DNA from: Planctomycetaceae bacterium
Lineage (GTDB): Bacteria > Planctomycetota > Planctomycetia > Pirellulales > Thermoguttaceae
Length of the DNA stretch: 59,857 nt
Assembly: GCA_012719125.1 (NCBI GenBank)
Contig: JAAYAY010000325.1
Location: 1 to 59,857, forward strand
Direction: 5' to 3'
Part shown: positions 19,124-29,750 of the stretch, in pieces
Numbering within the stretch: position 1 is the stretch's first letter
Layout: each line of letters opens with the position of its first letter
The notes under the pieces: model-generated
What the model was told of the DNA's origin: nothing
The model's database searches: none
What the model saw: only the letters and a program-made list of their open reading frames with translations
Position numbers and translations under genes: made by a program

Positions 19124-22100
19124 ATGGTCGGACACGGAAGTCCGAGAAGCTCGCATCTGCATGTATCCCGCCTTCGCGCGTTCACGCGTGTGGAGGTGTA
19201 TTGCGCGCTTGCACTTTGGACATTGGGTGCAGCGGCCCCATCTGTTGCGGACGAGTACCGGCTGCGGATGTCGTGGGGGGGGAAGGCTCGCCAGTGGTAC
19301 GGAACGATTTGTCTATCCAGCGGCACGATTGAAGATCCTCAGCCGCTGGGAGTGGAACCGGACGAACCGGGGTCGATGTGGCTGAACGAGGGGCGGCTCA
19401 TGATCCGCCAGCGGAGCCCGCGCGACTACGACGCCGTGGATTTCCTGGTACGTGCCCCTGGGGATGCGAGGCTCGCCGTGCAGCTTGCGGCTTACGGCGA
19501 CCAGCCTTCGGATCGCCGGATCGAGGTACCGCTTCAGGAGATTGTGAGCGGGACGTTCGGCGCCAATCTGGACGATCAGGGAAGCCGGCTGCGGATCGAG
19601 AGGCAACCCGGCGACAGTCTGCCGGTCCACCTGGACGGCGAGTCGATGGTGTTTGCGCCGGGGGATACGTGTTCTTTCCTGGTCGATGTAACTCGACTCG
19701 GCGTGGCATCTGCGGAGAAGGTGCGATTCGTTGCCCAACTCAAGAACCCCTACGCGGAGAAGCCGGTTTGGCAGACGGAGGTGAAACCGGCCTGGGAGGC
19801 GGAGCAGACGGTCACGATCGGCGAGACCACGACGCTTCGTTGGGAGGTGCCTCTGAACGTGGAGGAGGGCATCTATCAACTGACGATCACGGCCACGCAA
19901 CCCAGCTGGCTTCCGCAGGCCGTCGACGCGTCCCTGGTAGGATCGCGGAGCCGCCATGCCAGCCGGATGCTCGAACTTGTGGTTGTGAATCCTCAGCGTC
20001 CGAGTATTCCATCGGGAACGTTGAACGACCTTGAATCGGTGAAGGTGGTCGAGGAGATCGACCCGACGCACCCGGACTGGTGGAAACGTTTTGCGAGTCT
20101 CCCCCAATTGCCGCGGCTCAAGCGTTTGTGGAACGGGCCGCTGGGCAACAATCGATCGAGTACGGTCAGTCATTCGCTCGGTTCGTTGGTCGAACTCAAA
20201 CCGAACGGCAGCGAGGGTGACCTGAGTTGGGAAGCCTACACGATTCCGATCAAGGAGCCGGGCAAGCCCCATCTGGTCGAAGTCAGCTACCCGAGCGACC
20301 GCCACCAGACCTTTGGCGTGAGCATTCTGGAGCCGAACGAGACCGGAGCCGCGAATCTTGCCAATCTCGACACGGGAGTCGACCAGTTTGAGGAGGTGGC
20401 CGCAGCGGATGAGAAACCGCAATGGCGGCGTCACCGGGTGATCTTCTGGCCGAGGACGAAGACTCCGATCGTGCTGGTGACCAATCGCCGCGACGAAGAT
20501 CCGGCCTACTACGGCCCGATCCGCGTGCTGCGGATCGGCGACCATCTGCCACGAGCCTATTCGATCGGCGGGCCGGCACCAGCGAGGCTGTTTGCGGCCT
20601 ACATGGATCGGCCCCTGCTTCCGGAGTCGTTCTCGGCCGAGGAGGTCTTCGTCCCGCCGAGCCGACTGGGCATGGACGATTGGAGGACCTTCTACCAGAG
20701 TGGGACCCGGCTGGTCGAGTATCTCAATCACGTGGGCTACGGCGGCTTGTTCCTTTCGGTGTATGCCGACGGCAGCACGATCTATCCGAGTCGTCTGTTG
20801 CAGCCGACGACGCGTTACGATACGGGCGTCTACCTGGGAACGGGACAGGATCCCGTGCGGAAGGACATGCTGGAGATGCTGCTGCGGCTGTTCGATCGAG
20901 AAGGGCTCAAGCTGGTTCCGGCGTTGGAATTCGCGACTCCCTTGCCCGAACTCGAAGCGGTTCTTCGCCAGGGCGGACCGGAGGCGCAAGGGATGGTCTG
21001 GGTGGGACGCGACGGGCGGAGTTGGCCCCAGATCTATCGGTCGTACCAGGGCCGAGCGCCCTACTACAATGTTCTGCATCCGAGAGTGCAGGAGGCCATG
21101 CTCGCGGTGGTTCGCGAACTCGTCGAGCGCTACGCCCATCATCGGTCCTTTGCGGGCGTGGCCATTCAGTTGTCTGCGGACGGATTCGCCCAGACACCGG
21201 CCCGATCGATTGATTCGGTCTGGGGGCTGGATGACGACACGATCGCCAGGTTCGAGACAGCCAAGAAGATCAAGGTGCCGGGCGAGGGGCCAAGCCGTTT
21301 CGACGAACGGTACCGGCAACTCTCGTCGACGATGGAACGCGACTGGTTGGACTGGAAGGCCGAGGAGGTTGCGGCATTCTATCGCCGCGTCCACCAAGAA
21401 TTGACGGCGCAGAGTCCCGGAGCGCAGCTCTACCTGGCCGGTGCACGCATGTTCGAGGGCGAAGCGATGCAGCAGCAACTTCGTCCCGCGTTGCCTCGGC
21501 AGTTGACGCTCGAACGGACGATGATCCAGGTCGGTATCGATCCGCACCGGTTTTCGGACTCGGAGGGTCCAACCCTTCTTTACGGGGAGACCGTGCGTCC
21601 GTGGACGTCGTTGGCCGAGCAGTCGGTTTCGCTCGAACTGGAGAGCATGCGGAAAGCGGAAGACCTGGCAGACAATTTTGGTGCGACCGGAGCGATGTTC
21701 TACCATCAGCCCCAGGAAACGACGCTCCCCTCCTTCGACCGGCTCAGTCCCTTTGAAGCGAGCTTCACACGTTTGACCACTCAAGCGCTTCCGTCAGAAT
21801 CGCAGAACCGCCGCCGCTTCGTCAGGGCCCTGGCCCATTTCGATCCGGTGATTGCCGTGGACGGCGGTTTGCGAATGTCTTTGGGGCAAGAGGATTCGCT
21901 TCGCGACCTGATCACGCTCTACCGGCGACTTCCCGCTGCGCGGTTCAAGGAGATCCGTTCGGAAGCGGGCAGCGAGCCCCTCGCCGTGCGTTACCTGCAG
22001 ACTGCGGACGCCACGTATGTGCTCGTCATCAACGAGGCGGGCTTTCCGGTGAGCGGCCGGATTCGCCTGCAGATTCCAAGCGGCTGCCGACTGGAGGAGG

Positions 22101-23056
22101 TGACCGGGATGCGACCGACGGCGCCGCTCCGGGCCGACAAGGACGGCTGCTATTGGGATCTGGAACTCAAAGCCTATGACGCTATGGGAGCCTGGCTACC
22201 GTCAGGCAAGGTACAGATCATGGGGGCCACGGCACAGTGGTCTCCGGAAATCGATCGAGCCCTGGAATCGCGAGTGTCGGAACTCGTGAGCCGCCGTTTC
22301 GCGCTTTCGCGTCCTCATGACTGGGGCGGATTGGAAAATCCGGGGTTCGAGGCTGATGTGCGAGAGAATGGCGAGATCCCGGGATGGATGTTCCCGCCGG
22401 GCAATCAGGAGCTTGTCCAGGTGAACTCGACACAGGCCCATACGGGCCGATCGGCGTTGAGACTCAAGAGCACCGGCGACCGGACTTCGATCATGAGCCT
22501 GTGCTTTCCGCCGCCCAGGACCGGCCGTCTGGCGGTGACCATGTGGGTACGATCGGGCACGCCCAGAACGGCAACCCCACTTCGCATTGGGGTACTGGGC
22601 ACTCACCAAGGGCAGACATTTTTCCGGTCGGCAATCGTCAATGAGATTGGCGAGGATTGGAGCCCGGTAGTCCCGCCCATCAGCATTCCGGACATCCCCG
22701 CGGCCGGTCTCAAGGACCTGCGGCTGTACGTTCAATTGGTCGGCCCGGGTGAGGTTTGGATTGACGACGTCGGGCTCGAGGACCTGGCTTTCGGTCGCCA
22801 GGAGGCGGCGGCCCTGCTCAAGACGGTGGTTCCGGCCAGGGACACGCTCGTCGGTCGCCAGGTCACCCAGTGCATCCGGATCCTCGAAAGCTACTGGCCT
22901 CGATTCCTGCTCGAATACGTGCCGCCGATGGAACAGACGGCCCAAACGCCCGCCCAGCCTGCCCCGGCTCCGGCACCGGAACCGGCGAAGGAGAAGGAGT
23001 CGAGCGGAGTGCTGGGCCGCCTCCGCAGTCTGGTTCCCGATCGGCTGCGGTTCTGA
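19124..23056 (+). CDS. large exported family-10-like glycosylhydrolase protein
   Basis: A 1310-residue protein with an N-terminal export signal (LRAFTRVEVYCALALWTLGA, then APSVADEY). The first 450 residues look like beta-sandwich domains. A central TIM-barrel-like region from about residue 510 (RLVEYLNHVGYGGLFLSVYA, LKLVPALEFATPLPELEAVL, GMVWVGRDGRSWPQ) resembles the GHL10/family-10-like glycosylhydrolases common in planctomycetes. Near the C-terminus is a carbohydrate-binding-like module (GGLENPGFEADVRENGEIPG), then a Pro/Ala-rich tail. The ATG at 19124 has GAGAAG 8 bp upstream and gives the signal; the frame is also open to 19040. Substrate unknown. Confidence 0.82.
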   Translation: MVGHGSPRSSHLHVSRLRAFTRVEVYCALALWTLGAAAPSVADEYRLRMSWGGKARQWYGTICLSSGTIEDPQPLGVEPDEPGSMWLNEGRLMIRQRSPRDYDAVDFLVRAPGDARLAVQLAAYGDQPSDRRIEVPLQEIVSGTFGANLDDQGSRLRIERQPGDSLPVHLDGESMVFAPGDTCSFLVDVTRLGVASAEKVRFVAQLKNPYAEKPVWQTEVKPAWEAEQTVTIGETTTLRWEVPLNVEEGIYQLTITATQPSWLPQAVDASLVGSRSRHASRMLELVVVNPQRPSIPSGTLNDLESVKVVEEIDPTHPDWWKRFASLPQLPRLKRLWNGPLGNNRSSTVSHSLGSLVELKPNGSEGDLSWEAYTIPIKEPGKPHLVEVSYPSDRHQTFGVSILEPNETGAANLANLDTGVDQFEEVAAADEKPQWRRHRVIFWPRTKTPIVLVTNRRDEDPAYYGPIRVLRIGDHLPRAYSIGGPAPARLFAAYMDRPLLPESFSAEEVFVPPSRLGMDDWRTFYQSGTRLVEYLNHVGYGGLFLSVYADGSTIYPSRLLQPTTRYDTGVYLGTGQDPVRKDMLEMLLRLFDREGLKLVPALEFATPLPELEAVLRQGGPEAQGMVWVGRDGRSWPQIYRSYQGRAPYYNVLHPRVQEAMLAVVRELVERYAHHRSFAGVAIQLSADGFAQTPARSIDSVWGLDDDTIARFETAKKIKVPGEGPSRFDERYRQLSSTMERDWLDWKAEEVAAFYRRVHQELTAQSPGAQLYLAGARMFEGEAMQQQLRPALPRQLTLERTMIQVGIDPHRFSDSEGPTLLYGETVRPWTSLAEQSVSLELESMRKAEDLADNFGATGAMFYHQPQETTLPSFDRLSPFEASFTRLTTQALPSESQNRRRFVRALAHFDPVIAVDGGLRMSLGQEDSLRDLITLYRRLPAARFKEIRSEAGSEPLAVRYLQTADATYVLVINEAGFPVSGRIRLQIPSGCRLEEVTGMRPTAPLRADKDGCYWDLELKAYDAMGAWLPSGKVQIMGATAQWSPEIDRALESRVSELVSRRFALSRPHDWGGLENPGFEADVRENGEIPGWMFPPGNQELVQVNSTQAHTGRSALRLKSTGDRTSIMSLCFPPPRTGRLAVTMWVRSGTPRTATPLRIGVLGTHQGQTFFRSAIVNEIGEDWSPVVPPISIPDIPAAGLKDLRLYVQLVGPGEVWIDDVGLEDLAFGRQEAAALLKTVVPARDTLVGRQVTQCIRILESYWPRFLLEYVPPMEQTAQTPAQPAPAPAPEPAKEKESSGVLGRLRSLVPDRLRF

Positions 23057-23222
23057 AGATCGGGGTCCGAGACGCCGCGGCCGGGTCGAGTTGTGCCGGT
23101 TGTGGGGATTCTGCAAGTCCGAACCGGGCGAAGTCAAGTCGTGCCTCATCTTGTGGGCTACCTTTGAAAAGTCGCCTGCCGAGCGGGGGCTATCTGCCAA
23201 TCGATCTGGCTGGCGGCACGCC

Positions 23223-24287
23223 ATGACGTGGCAACTCTGCGCGACAGATAGGAGAGGTTGGACGTTGACTGCGATCTGGTTGGGACTGGGGCTCGGGCTC
23301 CTTCAACTGCTTGCCGGGATCGTCATCGGCTGGTCGTTGGCACGACGAGCCACGCACAATTCCTGCGCAAACGACGCCTCGCAACTCCACCGGCTCGCAC
23401 AGCACGTGCACAACCTGGTTCGGGACGCACACGGCCAGGTTGACGAGCACCAGGCGGAGATCCGGCGGATTCGCGGCGAATTTCGCCACGACCCCGACGA
23501 TCAGGACGATCTGGCAGCGGCGATCTTCCGCTCGGTTTCACGGGTGATCGAGGCCAACGAAAGGCTGCAGAACGAACTATTTCGCGCTGAGCAACAACTC
23601 CAACGGAAGGAGCGACAGATCGAATCGCATATCGCCGAGGCTCGCACCGACGTGCTGACGTCGTTGCCCAACCGGCGCGCCTTCGACGACGCCATGAAGC
23701 AGCAATCGGCGCTCCATCAAAGGAAAGGCGTCGGCTTCGGACTGATCCACGTGGACGTGGACCACTTCAAGCAACTCAACGACGGATGGGGGCATCCCGC
23801 CGGCGACAAGGTTCTCAAGTCGGTGGCAGCCACGATTCGCAAGGCGGCGAGACAGACCGATCTGGTCGCACGAATTGGCGGTGAAGAGTTTGCGGTCGTG
23901 GTCCCCAATACATCGGCCGACGCGCTCATGGCGGCGGCAGAGCGAATTCGCGCGGCCGTTGAAACCGCTTCGATCCACATCCGGCAAAGCCGAGTGCCCG
24001 TGACCATCAGCGTTGGAGCCGCCATGATCTGCGAGGGCGAAACCGCCGACTCGTTGATTGCCCGGTCCGACGCAGCACTCTACGCATCCAAACACGGGGG
24101 ACGAAACTGCGCCCATTGGCACGACGGCACTGAATGCCGCCGGCTGACAAACGCGGAGCCGGCGTTGACCGAACATGCAACGATGCCCGATCATCGGGTG
24201 CGCGACTGGTGGGACCAACCGTCCTGGCACCAGGTTTGCGACGATCTTCGCCGGAGCTTCGCGGATTTCGTCGGGCGGGACGGGTGA
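23223..24287 (+). CDS. membrane-anchored diguanylate cyclase (GGDEF)
   Basis: A 354-residue protein that makes cyclic di-GMP. One membrane helix lies near residues 16-40 (IWLGLGLGLLQLLAGIVIGW), followed by a charged coiled coil of about 100 residues and a C-terminal GGDEF domain starting DVLTSLPNRRAFDDAM. The active site is GGEEF, and an RxxD inhibitory site (RQTD) lies 5 residues before it, so product feedback is likely. No separate sensor domain is seen. The ATG at 23223 gives a short cytoplasmic N-terminus. The gene converges with ferritin, leaving 7 bp. Confidence 0.92.
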   Translation: MTWQLCATDRRGWTLTAIWLGLGLGLLQLLAGIVIGWSLARRATHNSCANDASQLHRLAQHVHNLVRDAHGQVDEHQAEIRRIRGEFRHDPDDQDDLAAAIFRSVSRVIEANERLQNELFRAEQQLQRKERQIESHIAEARTDVLTSLPNRRAFDDAMKQQSALHQRKGVGFGLIHVDVDHFKQLNDGWGHPAGDKVLKSVAATIRKAARQTDLVARIGGEEFAVVVPNTSADALMAAAERIRAAVETASIHIRQSRVPVTISVGAAMICEGETADSLIARSDAALYASKHGGRNCAHWHDGTECRRLTNAEPALTEHATMPDHRVRDWWDQPSWHQVCDDLRRSFADFVGRDG

Positions 24288-24294
24288 GGCAGGC

Positions 24295-24804
<510 letters not shown>

Positions 24805-25152
24805 CGGTGGCTCCTTTCCGCGTTTCGGGTATACAGGCCGTTGGTTCGGCCTGAATCAGGTTCGTTCTGGAGGTCTCGCGAAACATCATTCTCCCGATTA
24901 CGCCGGCTGGGGCAAGGGCTGCCATGCTAACCGCCCACGCGGCAACGAGTTGAGTCCGCTCCGCCAGTTCCGGTTTCGTTGGTTTGGCTTGGCCCGGATT
25001 AGTCATGGGTGGCACGCTCAGAGCGTAGCGATGGGCGTGGATGGTCAGATCACCACGCCCATCGCTACGCTCTGAGCGTGCCACCCTATACGTAGTGTCT
25101 CTGAGGGGGTCTGGCTTCAGGCAGTCCACTGTTTCGCACTGTCATCGACCGT
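24805..25152. other. gene-free stretch with a long perfect palindrome
   Basis: The gap between ferritin and the UroD-family gene, both on the minus strand. It contains the 34-bp inverted repeat described separately. No gene is supported. Confidence 0.6.
25007..25086. repeat. perfect 34-bp inverted repeat with 12-nt loop
   Basis: The left arm 25007-25040 (starting GGGTGGCACGCTCAGAGCG) is exactly complementary to the right arm 25053-25086, around a 12-nt loop. It could form a very stable hairpin, and it lies just past the stop codon of the leftward UroD-family gene, where it may act as a terminator. Its length and perfection suggest a recently moved palindromic element. Confidence 0.9.
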
Positions 25153-26331
25153 TCAGGTCGTCGGCGCTCCGAAATCCTCGGATGCCCGGACCAGCATGGC
25201 CAGGTTCTCGGGAGAAACGCGAGGAGAAACGGAACAGGCGCTGGAGAGGATGTAGCCGCCGCCGGGCGAGCCGATCTCCAGGCGGCGGAGAGCGTCGGCG
25301 TAGACTTGCTCCGGCGTGCCTTCGAGCAGGGTATGGACCGGATCGATGTTGCCCTTGAAGAACACGCGGTCGCCGATTCGCTGTTTGGCGTCGGCCAGAT
25401 CGACGCTTCCCAGCGGGGGCGGGTCGAGGGTGTCGATTCCGTCGATCCCCGTATCGGCCATTTGTTCGAGCCGATCGCCGATATCGCCGCAGGTGTGGGT
25501 GTAGACGAAGACGCCTTCCGCCTTGATCTTCGCCACCAATTCGGCCTCGTAGGGCAAGACGAACTGCTCATACTGGCGAGGCGAAATGAACCCGCCGCCG
25601 GCGAAGGCCGAGGAGATCAATACGGCGTCGACACCCCGGCGAGCCTGCCGCACGCCCAAGTCGGCCGCTCCTTGCGTATAGGCCTGGAGAATCGCCTTGA
25701 CGCGGTCCGGCTCATCGAGGAGGTACATGAGGGCTTGTTGGTAGCCGAACAATTCCATCAACTGGGTGAAGGGCGAGAACAACTCGCTGTGGACCGACAG
25801 GCGATCGCCCACCCGTTCGAGAGCCAGGTCGATCGTGCGGAAGAAGTAGTCGGGCCAGTAGTCGTTCCGATCCAGTTCATAGGGTTCCAGGCCGAAGTAG
25901 AAGGGATACTTGATGCCGCCGAGTCCGTGCGGATCGTCGTAGCAGATCCGCTCGGGATCGACTTCGTCGATGGTGGGCGTCCGCCGGGGCGTACGGGGGA
26001 TATGGTGTACGTTATCGTCGGCCGGGCAACGGGCGTGGTCTCCGTTGACGAACCAGACGGTCTGGCCGCCGTCGGCGGCGGTTTCGATTCGATCGACCAC
26101 GCGCATCCAGTCGGGATCGGTCCCCGGCAGGTTGATGAGGAGGCCGTCGAAACGATAGCGATCGGCCAGTTCGATCAGAGCCCGGGCAAAGCCTTCGCTG
26201 GTGAACCAGAGTTCAGCCGGCTTCACGTCGGTATGGAGCAGGTAGTGGCCGATGGCCAGTTGGCACATGACCGGCACGCGGTCGACCGGTTCGTGGGCCA
26301 TGGCGGCGAGGATGCGGGATTTGGAATTCAT
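25153..26331 (-). CDS. uroporphyrinogen decarboxylase-family protein (methyltransferase-like)
   Basis: A 392-residue protein of the UroD/MtaA superfamily. It has the TIM-barrel features ILAAMAHEPVDRVPV at the N-terminus and VYTHTCGDIGDRLEQM with the conserved H-x-C-G late in the chain, where corrinoid-dependent methyltransferases bind zinc. It is unlikely to be the haem-pathway HemE, because the substrate-binding N-terminal block RPVWIMRQAGRY of HemE is absent. The start overlaps the upstream sulfatase stop (ATGA), so both are translated together. Actual substrate unknown. Confidence 0.85.
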   Translation of the reverse strand: MNSKSRILAAMAHEPVDRVPVMCQLAIGHYLLHTDVKPAELWFTSEGFARALIELADRYRFDGLLINLPGTDPDWMRVVDRIETAADGGQTVWFVNGDHARCPADDNVHHIPRTPRRTPTIDEVDPERICYDDPHGLGGIKYPFYFGLEPYELDRNDYWPDYFFRTIDLALERVGDRLSVHSELFSPFTQLMELFGYQQALMYLLDEPDRVKAILQAYTQGAADLGVRQARRGVDAVLISSAFAGGGFISPRQYEQFVLPYEAELVAKIKAEGVFVYTHTCGDIGDRLEQMADTGIDGIDTLDPPPLGSVDLADAKQRIGDRVFFKGNIDPVHTLLEGTPEQVYADALRRLEIGSPGGGYILSSACSVSPRVSPENLAMLVRASEDFGAPTT

Positions 26332-27827
26332 CGGTAGTGGCCCTGCTTGGGCAGCGCCCCGCGCCAACCCTTCAAGGACTGCTTCGTAAGCTGTTCGACG
26401 AGTCTCGCATTGGCCGGATCGGCGGCGAGATTCACGTTCTCGGCCGGGTCGACCTGGTGGTCGTAGAGTTCGACGGCGACGACCTTTTTGGGGTTGCTTT
26501 GGACTTGCCAGCGGGTGAACCGATAGCGGTTGGTTCGCATGGAGTAACCCATGAGCTTCTTGCCGTCGACCGAGCGCGGGTATTGGCTGAAGGCGGCCGT
26601 CTTCCAGGGCAGATCGGGATCGTCCAATAGGGGAGCGGCACTAAGACCTTCGAGCTCTGCGGGAACTGGCAGGCTGGCCAGTTCGCAGAGGGTGGGGTAG
26701 ATATCGACGAACTCGACCAGTGCGTTCGTCTTGCTTCCGGCGGCCTTCTGGTTGGGGGAACTGATGAGCAGCGGCGCGTGGCAATCGAGTTCGAAGTTTG
26801 TGTGCTTGCACCAACTGCCGTGTTCGCCCAACTTCCAGCCGTGGTCGCCCCAGAAGACCACGATGGTCTTTTCGGCGAGGCCGAGCCGTTCGAGTTCGCC
26901 GAGAAGCCGGCCGATCTGGGCATCGACGTAGCTGATGGCGGCATAATAGCCATGGATCATACTGCGAGCCTGGTCGTCGGTGAGCGGGCCCTTGTCTGGG
27001 ATGTCGTAATACTTGCGCAGCTCGCCCCAGGTGGTGAGGGCAAAATCGGGAGTGTCCTTGGGAGCGTAAGGATTGCCGGCCAGGCGAATCGAGTTTCGGT
27101 CGTAAAGGTCCCAGTACTTCTTTGGAGACACGAAGGGGAGGTGCGGGTTGAGAAAGCCGACCGCGAGGAAGAACGGGCGGTCCTTGAACTCGTTCATCAG
27201 CTTGACGGCATTCTCGGCGATCATGCCGTCGGCCAGTTCGTTGTCGGCCACGTCCGGGGCTTCCCAAGGCAGCCCGCGGGGGCGGAAGCGATTATCTTTC
27301 ACGTCGATTCCCTTGGCTTTTGCTTCCGCCAAGAGGCGTTTCATGTGGGCGTCGCCTTCGGGTCCGTAGCGGGGTGCCGCGGGGTAGTTGACGCTGCGCG
27401 ACCAGGAGAACTTGTCGTCGCGGTTGCCGTGCCCGGTATGGAAGATCTTGCCGAGCCGCTCGGTATGGTAGCCGTGGTTCTTGAAGTTCTGGGCGAGGGT
27501 GACGACGTCGGGAACGTTGTCGCGAAAGTGGGTCGCCAAGTCCCAGATACGGATCGTGTCGGGGCGGAGCCCGGTCATGAGGCTGGAGCGCGAAGGCGAG
27601 CAGACGGCTTGCTGGCAATAGGTGCGCAGGAAGGTCGTTCCGCGAGCGGCCAGTCGATCGAGGTTGGGGCTGTGGACCTGGTTTGCCCCGTAGCAGCCGA
27701 GTTCCGGCCGCATGTCGTCGGAGGCGATGAACAGGACGTTCGGGCGATCGGACTCGGCGGCATGGAGTTGGACGGCGAGGAAGAAGGCCAGGACAACAAG
27801 CACGGCGTGGGGGAGAGATCTTGCCAT
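26328..27827 (-). CDS. secreted sulfatase (iduronate-2-sulfatase-like)
   Basis: A 499-residue exported sulfatase. The signal peptide covers about residues 1-23 (AVLVVLAFFLAVQLHAA). The metal pair is in NVLFIASDDMRPELGCYG, the formylglycine site is CSPSRSSLMTG with Cys76, and further active-site blocks are GKIFHTGHG and FWGDHGWKLGEHG. The family releases sulfate from sulfated polysaccharides; the similarity pattern is closest to iduronate-2-sulfatases. GAGG lies 8 bp before the ATG. It is followed, with a 4-bp overlap, by the UroD-family gene. Confidence 0.94.
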   Translation of the reverse strand: MARSLPHAVLVVLAFFLAVQLHAAESDRPNVLFIASDDMRPELGCYGANQVHSPNLDRLAARGTTFLRTYCQQAVCSPSRSSLMTGLRPDTIRIWDLATHFRDNVPDVVTLAQNFKNHGYHTERLGKIFHTGHGNRDDKFSWSRSVNYPAAPRYGPEGDAHMKRLLAEAKAKGIDVKDNRFRPRGLPWEAPDVADNELADGMIAENAVKLMNEFKDRPFFLAVGFLNPHLPFVSPKKYWDLYDRNSIRLAGNPYAPKDTPDFALTTWGELRKYYDIPDKGPLTDDQARSMIHGYYAAISYVDAQIGRLLGELERLGLAEKTIVVFWGDHGWKLGEHGSWCKHTNFELDCHAPLLISSPNQKAAGSKTNALVEFVDIYPTLCELASLPVPAELEGLSAAPLLDDPDLPWKTAAFSQYPRSVDGKKLMGYSMRTNRYRFTRWQVQSNPKKVVAVELYDHQVDPAENVNLAADPANARLVEQLTKQSLKGWRGALPKQGHYR

Positions 27828-27880
27828 GGGAACCTCGATGTCAGAAGGAACTCCTTATCGAGCAGCGGGGCATTATGCGG

Positions 27881-29509
27881 TCAGATCACAGACTCCTCGG
27901 GTGCCGGCGCTTCGTAGGTTCGGCAGGTAACGCCGTTGCGGTGGTTCGAGTGCGCCCGGGCGGCCAGGCGGCGGCCGGCTTCGGTGGGGTACTGGCCGGT
28001 GATGCAGGCCCGGCAGAGCTGGTCGCTGTCGAGGCCGACGGCCCGGGAAATGGAGTCGACGGGCAGATAGCGGAGGGAATCAGCGCCTAGTTCGTCGGCC
28101 ATCGCTTGTTGGACTTCGCTGGTCAGCGGTCCCCCCTGCAAAAAGCCGGGAGCGAACAACTCGCTGATGGTCGACATGTCGATGCCGTAGAAGCAGGGGG
28201 AGATGATCGGCGGGCAGGCCACGCGGACGTGGACCTCGCGGGCGAGGCCATGCTGGCGGATGCGTTTGAGCAGAACGCGCATGGTGGTGGAGCGGACGAT
28301 GGAGTCTTCGACGAGCAGGACCCGTTTGCCCTCGAGCACTTCGCGGAGAGGGGTGTACTTGGTCTGGGCCTTCTGGGCGCGTTTGGCGCCGCCCTCAATG
28401 AACGTGCGTCCGCTATAGCGGTTGCGGATCAGACCTTCGAGGCAGGGAATCCCCAGCTTATAGGCCATGGCGTCGGCTGCCGCCTTGCTGGTGTCGGGAA
28501 CGGGCACGACGATGGTATCCTCGTCGATTTCGATGTCTTCCATCTGGGCCAGCTCTTCGCCCAGGGATTTGCGGGTCATGTAGACGCCGCGTCCGTCGAG
28601 CGTGCTGGCGACGTTGGAGAAGTAGACCCATTCGAAGAAGCAATGGGCTCGGCGCGGACTGGGGGCGAACTGGCGGATTTCCAGATTGCCTTCGGTGATG
28701 GTGACGGCCTGGCCGGGCAACAGCGACTTGATGCTTTCGGGAGAGAAGCCCAGGTTCACCAGGGCGACGCTCTCGCTGGCCGCGGCAAACAGCGGTCCCT
28801 CCAGAGCGTAGCTGAGAGGCTTGATGCCCAAGGGATCGCGAGCGACGACCATGTCGCCCAGAGCGTCGAGAAACACGAGACTGTAGGCGCCGTCGAAGCG
28901 CTGGGCCAGTTGGCTGCAGACTTCGATGAGCGGCGGGCGGCTCTCCCGGGAGAGGGCCGTGCTGATCACGTGCATGAAGATCTCGGTGTCGGTCTGGCGG
29001 GCAAGGTAGTTGTCTTCGTCGGTGAGGAGCTGGTCGCGAAGATCGTCGTAGTTGGCCAACTGCCCGTTGAAAGCGAAACTGAACCACTTGTGTTTCTTGA
29101 TGTGGTGGCGTTCGAAGGGTTGGGCGTAGCTGCGGTCCTCGGCGCCGCAGGTGGCGTAGCGGACGTGTCCGATGGCAGCACGGCCGACGTATTCCCGCAT
29201 CAGGCTCTCGTATTTGGCCTTGTGGCTCAGGCGGAACACCTCGGAGACGGTCCCCACCTCCTTGTGGGTGTCGATCAACTGATTCCGATGGGGATTGTAG
29301 GTGGTCATTCCGGCCGCAAGCTGCCCTCGATTCTGGATATCCAGGAGCATTCGGGGCATGAGCCGGGAGATTTCCTCGGGCCCTTGGTCGGGACAGATAG
29401 CGCTGACGCCCGCCCCCGGAAGATGGTAAATCGCGGCGACGCCGCACTCTTCTCGCAACTCACTCATCGTGATTGTCTGATCGACCGCCGTACCAACGGT
29501 CGACTCCAT
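27881..29509 (-). CDS. purF: amidophosphoribosyltransferase
   Basis: First committed enzyme of purine synthesis: PRPP plus glutamine to phosphoribosylamine. The 542-residue product has the N-terminal Ntn glutaminase with its nucleophile Cys22 in EECGVAAIY, so a propeptide must be removed; an internal ATG at 29467 would shorten it to seven residues. The PRPP-binding loop is [12 protein letters not shown]. Four cysteines in positions typical of the Bacillus-type [4Fe-4S] enzyme are present ([28 protein letters not shown]). It is divergent from proB. Confidence 0.95.
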   Translation of the reverse strand: MESTVGTAVDQTITMSELREECGVAAIYHLPGAGVSAICPDQGPEEISRLMPRMLLDIQNRGQLAAGMTTYNPHRNQLIDTHKEVGTVSEVFRLSHKAKYESLMREYVGRAAIGHVRYATCGAEDRSYAQPFERHHIKKHKWFSFAFNGQLANYDDLRDQLLTDEDNYLARQTDTEIFMHVISTALSRESRPPLIEVCSQLAQRFDGAYSLVFLDALGDMVVARDPLGIKPLSYALEGPLFAAASESVALVNLGFSPESIKSLLPGQAVTITEGNLEIRQFAPSPRRAHCFFEWVYFSNVASTLDGRGVYMTRKSLGEELAQMEDIEIDEDTIVVPVPDTSKAAADAMAYKLGIPCLEGLIRNRYSGRTFIEGGAKRAQKAQTKYTPLREVLEGKRVLLVEDSIVRSTTMRVLLKRIRQHGLAREVHVRVACPPIISPCFYGIDMSTISELFAPGFLQGGPLTSEVQQAMADELGADSLRYLPVDSISRAVGLDSDQLCRACITGQYPTEAGRRLAARAHSNHRNGVTCRTYEAPAPEESVI

Positions 29510-29543
29510 ACCAAGAGGGGAGGATGAAGCAGGCCAAACGGAG

Positions 29544-29575
29544 GCTCCCCGGAGGATTCCTGCTCCGGAGTCGAA
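29544..29575. repeat. small GC-rich hairpin upstream of purF
   Basis: CCGGAG and CTCCGG form a 6-bp stem around an 8-nt loop in the divergent region between purF and proB. The adjacent GGTTCGACTCC on the minus strand resembles a tRNA T arm, but no tRNA folds around it. A leader function for purF is possible but unproven. Confidence 0.35.
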
Positions 29576-29750
29576 CCGCGACCGATCCCAGCGATGCGTC
29601 AGATCGTTAGTTCATTGTAAGGTCGAACTGCAAGCCGAACAACCGGCCTGTCTCTGGCAATTGCCGCTTGTGCGCGGCGGGTGGACTTGCCGGTGCGGGT
29701 TGGCTTTACGTATACTCGCGGCTTTCCTCTCTGTTCAGGTTTTGGCATTT

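Noticed and set aside
19313-21784. 823-codon open frame on the minus strand
   Set aside because: Antisense shadow of the large glycosylhydrolase-like gene; rich in Arg, His and Pro, with no domain pattern.
29535-29640. tRNA-like T arm (GGTTCGACTCC on the minus strand)
   Set aside because: No matching acceptor, D or anticodon stems can be folded around it; only a short CCGGAG/CTCCGG hairpin remains.
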